From Cacconaster sp964598495 (GTDB lineage Bacteria > Bacteroidota > Bacteroidia > Bacteroidales > UBA932), in NCBI GenBank assembly GCA_964598495.1, contig CAZRBY010000022.1, forward strand, positions 1 through 28,699: a DNA stretch of 28,699 nt, read 5' to 3'. The notes under the pieces are model-generated. The model saw only the letters and a program-made list of their open reading frames with translations, was not told the origin of the DNA and ran no database searches. Shown here one piece after another: positions 25,860 to 28,699 of the stretch; the first letter of the stretch is position 1; each line of letters opens with the position of its first letter. The position numbers and the translations under genes were made by a program.

Positions 25860-26432
25860 TTAAGAGTTTTCTGATGGTTGTTTTTTGTGGTCGCCTGAAT
25901 GTTGTGCAGGGTCATATAGAAGACCAGTACAGAGGCACATTTTATAATTATTACGCTGGAGTATGTCAAAATTGCGGCATCCGCTACAACCCTTCCAAAA
26001 CTCCTCATCATCGGTGAGTTCGGAAAAAGTTACCGGATGGAATCCCAGGTCATAATTGATCTTCATTACCGCTAATCCGGTGGTGATGCTGAAAATCTTA
26101 GCATCAGGGTATAGGGTTCTCGAAAGATCGAAAATCTTCTGTTTGATACGCCTCGCAAGACCGGTCTGGCGGAATTTATGTGCCACTATCAGGCCGGAAT
26201 TGGCTACGAATTTTTGGTGTCCCCAGGTTTCGATATAGGAAAAGCCGGCAAGTTCACCCTCCTCTGCTATGGCAATAACCGCCTTACCCGAAAGCATTTT
26301 TGCTGAGATATACTCGGGCGTTCTCTTGGCTATGCCTGTGCCTCTTTCCTGTGCTGAAATATAGACAAGCTCACATATACGTTCAGCGTATTGGATATGG
26401 CTCTCATCGGCCACAACTACATTTATATCCAT
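25860..26432 (-). CDS. GNAT acyltransferase, candidate N-acylglutamate synthase
   Basis: This 190-residue GNAT protein has the acyl-CoA pyrophosphate-binding region around HKFRQTGLARRIKQKIFDL (85-103). Near the C-terminus are four cysteines, CSGC at 149-152 and CLC at 166-168, that could hold a metal. As first gene of the arginine transcript it is the obvious candidate for the first step, acylating glutamate from acetyl- or succinyl-CoA; I recall a similar GNAT gene before argG in Bacteroides. Neither argA nor argJ is visible here. The role is inferred from position, and a protein acetyltransferase is still possible. A leader of about 165 bases precedes the ATG. Confidence 0.75.
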   Translation of the reverse strand: MDINVVVADESHIQYAERICELVYISAQERGTGIAKRTPEYISAKMLSGKAVIAIAEEGELAGFSYIETWGHQKFVANSGLIVAHKFRQTGLARRIKQKIFDLSRTLYPDAKIFSITTGLAVMKINYDLGFHPVTFSELTDDEEFWKGCSGCRNFDILQRNNYKMCLCTGLLYDPAQHSGDHKKQPSENS

Positions 26433-26602
26433 TGTAAATGAAAAAACTGAAATAAAACAGAGAGTATTTTGGGAGGGACATCCCTCCGGAATTAATGGAA
26501 ACCCGTAAAGCCCATGATCCGGGCCGTACAGGTCTATCTTCGGACTCTGAAAGTCTCGCCATCAAAAGAAAATATAGACAAATCCCTGTTCATAAAGTGC
26601 AG
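26433..26602 (-). promoter_or_regulatory. Long 5' leader of the arginine transcript
   Basis: About 165 bases separate the promoter from the first ATG, unlike the short leaders elsewhere in the window. On the minus strand it has a hairpin GGAGGG/CCCTCC (26474-26489) without a U-tract, and a GCCC/GGGC hairpin upstream of it. An upstream reading frame (ATG 26562, stop 26404, 52 codons) has arginine codons at positions 3, 10, 13 and 20 and overlaps the GNAT start in another frame. Its translation is not established. No known riboswitch was recognised. Confidence 0.35.
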
Positions 26603-26610
26603 CAAAGATA
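26603..26610 (-). promoter_or_regulatory. -7 promoter element for GNAT-argG-argC
   Basis: TATCTTTG on the minus strand fits TAnnTTTG; the -33 region is poor. The 13 bases 26603-26615 (CAAAGATACCAAT on the plus strand) recur exactly at 23624-23636, the argF' promoter. It is 42 bp from the divergent -7 box at 26653-26660. Confidence 0.6.
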
Positions 26611-26652
26611 CCAATCTTTTTTAACAAGGAACATAATTCTTTTAAAAATTGT

Positions 26653-26660
26653 TACCTTTG
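26653..26660 (+). promoter_or_regulatory. -7 promoter element for the ribbon-helix-helix gene
   Basis: TACCTTTG fits TAnnTTTG, 22 bp before the GTG start. No TTTG lies at 19 bp. An inverted repeat TAACAA (26622-26627) / TTGTTA (26649-26654) spans the divergent promoter region and overlaps this box, so it could be an operator. Confidence 0.5.
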
Positions 26661-26682
26661 ACGCTACATTTTTACCGAAGAA

Positions 26683-26913
26683 GTGAAAAAGAGATCCAAA
26701 AAGCAAAAATTATCTCCGGATATCATCGCACAAGAGCGTGACGAACTCATCCGCAGACATAGGAAGACGATACTTTTTAACGAAAGAGAGATGTCTCTTA
26801 TAGAGCAGTACTGCAGCAAATATAAAATTTCTTCAAAATCAACTCTCTTCAGGGACATCATTATTTCTCATATTCTGCAGCAGGTGGACGACAACTATCC
26901 CAAACTTTTCTGA
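26683..26913 (+). CDS. Small ribbon-helix-helix-like protein
   Basis: This 76-residue protein starts at GTG 26683, placed 22 bp after a -7 box; no ATG precedes the conserved part. It has a basic N-terminus (KKRSKKQK) and then a pattern that fits a ribbon-helix-helix (Arc/MetJ-type) fold: a strand (KTILFNEREM), a helix (LIEQYCSKYK), a turn with serines, and a second helix (LFRDIIISHILQQV). Similar short proteins ending in YPxLF occur in Bacteroidetes; no function is established that I know of. It is divergent from the arginine cluster and 20 bp upstream of the TSCPD gene. A DNA-binding regulatory role is an inference. Confidence 0.65.
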   Translation: MKKRSKKQKLSPDIIAQERDELIRRHRKTILFNEREMSLIEQYCSKYKISSKSTLFRDIIISHILQQVDDNYPKLF

Positions 26914-26933
26914 TTCACGTCAATCTCAAAACA

Positions 26934-27320
26934 ATGAAAAAAGCACTTACAATTCTCTTTGCCATTGCATTTTTTTTCTTTACGTCGGACAATCTCAGTG
27001 CACAGAGCATTATTTCAGATATAACCGGTGATGATGGTACGAGAATCGTCCATGTCAAGCCGGAAGGAGTATGTTCCGTCAATATCGAAATCCATATCCG
27101 TAAGAATCGTATCACGTTCCTTCAGTACACAAGGGGCTGCGACGGCAACGCCAAAGGCATCGCCGCTCTCGTTGAGGGCATGAAAGTCAAAGAGGTAATT
27201 CGCAGACTGGAAGGTATCACGTGTGGCAAAAAATCCACTTCCTGCCCGGATCAGCTAGCTAAAGCGCTAAAGATGATTTCAGAGAAGAACATACATTTGG
27301 TGAATGGTGTTAACCATTGA
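26934..27320 (+). CDS. TSCPD domain protein with predicted signal peptide
   Basis: Residues 40-115 match the stand-alone TSCPD family (TIGR03905 type). GVCS, GCDGNAKGIAALVEGM, ITCGKKSTSCPDQLAKAL and the four cysteines C47, C69, C97 and C104 are all present. The TSCPD domain also occurs at the C-terminus of some class II ribonucleotide reductases. What is odd is the N-terminus: MKKALTILFAIAFFFFTSDN then LSA|QS, a good signal peptide, which most such proteins lack. No internal ATG could give a shorter cytosolic form before C47. The 3' end overlaps the leucine-rich-repeat gene on the other strand by 42 bp. The function is unknown. Confidence 0.8.
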   Translation: MKKALTILFAIAFFFFTSDNLSAQSIISDITGDDGTRIVHVKPEGVCSVNIEIHIRKNRITFLQYTRGCDGNAKGIAALVEGMKVKEVIRRLEGITCGKKSTSCPDQLAKALKMISEKNIHLVNGVNH

Positions 27321-28604
27321 TCCATCTACGTACACTTCCGGCCTATAATAGTAGTAAAGGATATATCCGCCTATTGTCGGTTCGCGGTTGTACTCTATCT
27401 TGTTTGTGGTGTCCTCGGAATAGATAAATGTCACTAATGGGAAAATGGAAAGTTCAATCGTTTCCAAAGGATTGTTCATCGCCCAGAGGTGAGTGAGGAG
27501 TGTATTCTTGCGTAAGTCCAGAAATTTTATATTGTTGCGGCTGATATCCAGCTGTTTGAGAAACGTCGCCTGGCTGGTGTTAATGTCTCCGAGTTCGTTA
27601 TTGCTGCAATCAAGTTCCTCGAGCATGTTGTTCTGGGAAATATTTAGAAAAGATAGCTTATTGTAGCCACAGATTAGTTTTTTGAGGGAGATACATCCGG
27701 TAACGTTGAGTTCCGAAATTGAGTTGAATCTGCAGTCAATCTCTTCGAGGTCTGTACAATTGCTCGCATTGAGATGCTTTACGGTGCCCAGACCTACTAT
27801 AGTGCAATCAAAACTGGTAAGTTTTGTGTTGCTGATGTTTATGGTATCCAGTACATTATATGAAAATTCCAGGTCCCTGAGAGATCTGCAGTTGCTGACA
27901 TCGAGATGGTGGATGGTGTTGTGTGAGCAGTCGATCTTCATAATGGTGTGGGATGAACCTGCAGCAAAATATTTCATCATATTGCGCCGACAGTCAACAG
28001 ATACGAGTCTTGGAAACTTGCTGATATCCAGAGAATCAATCAGATTCTCGGAGCAGTTGATGTTTATGAAGGAGTATCCGTAAAGGTCCTTGAGCGATTT
28101 GGCTTTGCCTTTTGAACAATCAAGTGTATTCAGAATCCTAATTTCGTAATCGGAAATTTCCCCATCCTTGTTGATGTCGTATCGAGACAGCAGATTCTTC
28201 TTGAGATTGATGTCGGTAAAAGTGATGCAATCTATCAGTTGCGAAACCTCAATCGTAACCGATTTCTTTTTGTTTGATATGGTTACGTAAGCTTTCCTTA
28301 TTGCATTTGTGTTGTTTGTGTTCAGAGCAGTGAATGCGAGAGGTATATCTCCGGGTTGTCCGGCCATGTGAGAGATTCTCAGCCAGTCAAAGTGCTCACC
28401 GTCATCGCTGTCCACGGTGACTGTCCAATCGTAGGCGGTTCGTAGCATCGTGCGTTTTATTGAGCCTTCGACGCTTTCCAAGATTAGTACGGTATCCTTT
28501 ACTTCCAGATCCGGAAGGTCCATCATCATATTGCAGGATGATCCTGACGCCGCCAGAAATGCAACTAAAGCTAATATAATAGGTATCAATTTTTTCATTT
28601 TCAT
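27279..28604 (-). CDS. Predicted lipoprotein: BACON-like domain, EF-hand loop, leucine-rich repeats
   Basis: This 441-residue protein opens with a hydrophobic signal and a cysteine at 24 (ASGSSC), which suggests a lipoprotein, although the lipobox is atypical. Residues about 40-123 fit a BACON-like beta domain (WTVTV, then WLRIS, then IRKAYVTISN and VTIEVSQ), often found on Bacteroidetes surface glycan-binding proteins. At 143-154 is a canonical calcium loop with D143, N145, D147, I150 and E154. Then come roughly ten repeats of about 21 residues of the LDCSxNxLxxLDIS kind to about 385, and a tyrosine-rich end. It is a single-gene unit. Its role is probably surface binding; the ligand is unknown. 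Confidence 0.85.
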   Translation of the reverse strand: MKMKKLIPIILALVAFLAASGSSCNMMMDLPDLEVKDTVLILESVEGSIKRTMLRTAYDWTVTVDSDDGEHFDWLRISHMAGQPGDIPLAFTALNTNNTNAIRKAYVTISNKKKSVTIEVSQLIDCITFTDINLKKNLLSRYDINKDGEISDYEIRILNTLDCSKGKAKSLKDLYGYSFININCSENLIDSLDISKFPRLVSVDCRRNMMKYFAAGSSHTIMKIDCSHNTIHHLDVSNCRSLRDLEFSYNVLDTINISNTKLTSFDCTIVGLGTVKHLNASNCTDLEEIDCRFNSISELNVTGCISLKKLICGYNKLSFLNISQNNMLEELDCSNNELGDINTSQATFLKQLDISRNNIKFLDLRKNTLLTHLWAMNNPLETIELSIFPLVTFIYSEDTTNKIEYNREPTIGGYILYYYYRPEVYVDGSMVNTIHQMYVLL

Positions 28605-28622
28605 GATTTGTTTATTTCAGAA

Positions 28623-28630
28623 CAAAGGTA
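28623..28630 (-). promoter_or_regulatory. -7 promoter element for the leucine-rich-repeat gene
   Basis: TACCTTTG on the minus strand fits TAnnTTTG, 18 bp before the ATG at 28604. No TTTG is seen at the expected -33 distance. Confidence 0.5.
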
Positions 28631-28660
28631 AGCAAAAAATCTCGTTTTTTTGAGTATTTT

Positions 28661-28691
28661 TTTGTCAATCCAAAATTTGTTTCTATATTTG
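28661..28691 (+). promoter_or_regulatory. Promoter reading out of the window's right edge
   Basis: TTTG (28661-28664), exactly 19 bp, then TATATTTG (28684-28691): both elements match the consensus fully, and the bases after it (CAACCC) match those after the HU promoter. The gene it serves lies beyond 28699. It is divergent from the leucine-rich-repeat gene. Confidence 0.8.
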
Positions 28692-28699
28692 CAACCCGT

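Noticed and set aside
26495..26686. Plus-strand frame of 63 codons in the arginine leader
   Set aside because: It runs through the promoters of both flanking units and has no recognisable features.
1..28699. CRISPR array, phage, defence or transposon system
   Set aside because: No regularly spaced repeats, transposase, integrase, Cas or restriction genes were seen; the only direct repeat is the 55-bp pair at the left edge.

Overview
The window is 28.7 kb of a Bacteroidetes genome, most likely Bacteroidales. The evidence is: promoter elements of the Bacteroidetes type (TTTG, 19 bp, TAnnTTTG) in front of several genes; an N-terminally extended NusB; DUF3276 and DUF5606 proteins; a 29-residue AURKAIP1/COX24 peptide behind HU; an N-succinylornithine-type carbamoyltransferase; and a BACON/leucine-rich-repeat lipoprotein. 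A run of 10 N (14700-14709) shows this is a draft or metagenome scaffold. No phage, transposase, CRISPR array or secretion system was found. Most of the window is housekeeping.

Layout. 1-278: a small duplicated segment with a tRNA-like T-arm and a terminator hairpin, possibly a structured RNA or tRNA relic. 279-1861 (-): an AI-2E family transporter and a PUR-alpha-like DUF3276 protein. 1949-7415 (+): one colinear run of nusB, yajC, ybbR, coaE, a TerB/DnaJ protein, DUF5606 and rimO, divergent from DUF3276 through back-to-back promoters. 7622-14072 (-): coaD, a secreted double-thioredoxin protein, a GlcD/GlpC-type FAD and Fe-S oxidoreductase, and a UbiD decarboxylase, tightly spaced behind a good promoter. 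14126-17216 (-): lon then ung. 17407-19448 (+): HU, the AURKAIP1/COX24 peptide, a terminator, and ribonuclease G.

19445-26432 (-): the arginine biosynthesis cluster, in transcription order GNAT acyltransferase, argG, argC, an internal promoter, then argF', argB, argE and argH. ArgF' carries proline at residue 90, the position reported to select N-succinylornithine over N-acetylornithine. The whole branch is therefore probably the succinylated version: succinylglutamate, succinylornithine, succinylcitrulline, citrulline, arginine. The aminotransferase argD and an argR repressor are not in the window.

26683-27320 (+): divergent from the arginine cluster, a ribbon-helix-helix-like protein and a TSCPD-domain protein that unusually has a signal peptide. 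27279-28604 (-): a predicted surface lipoprotein with a BACON-like domain, an EF-hand loop and leucine-rich repeats, overlapping the TSCPD gene tail to tail. The window ends inside a near-perfect promoter that fires rightwards into unseen sequence.

The best candidates for something less described are the structured element at 1-220, the arginine cluster with its shared 13-bp promoter core, long leader and divergent ribbon-helix-helix gene, and the exported TSCPD protein.
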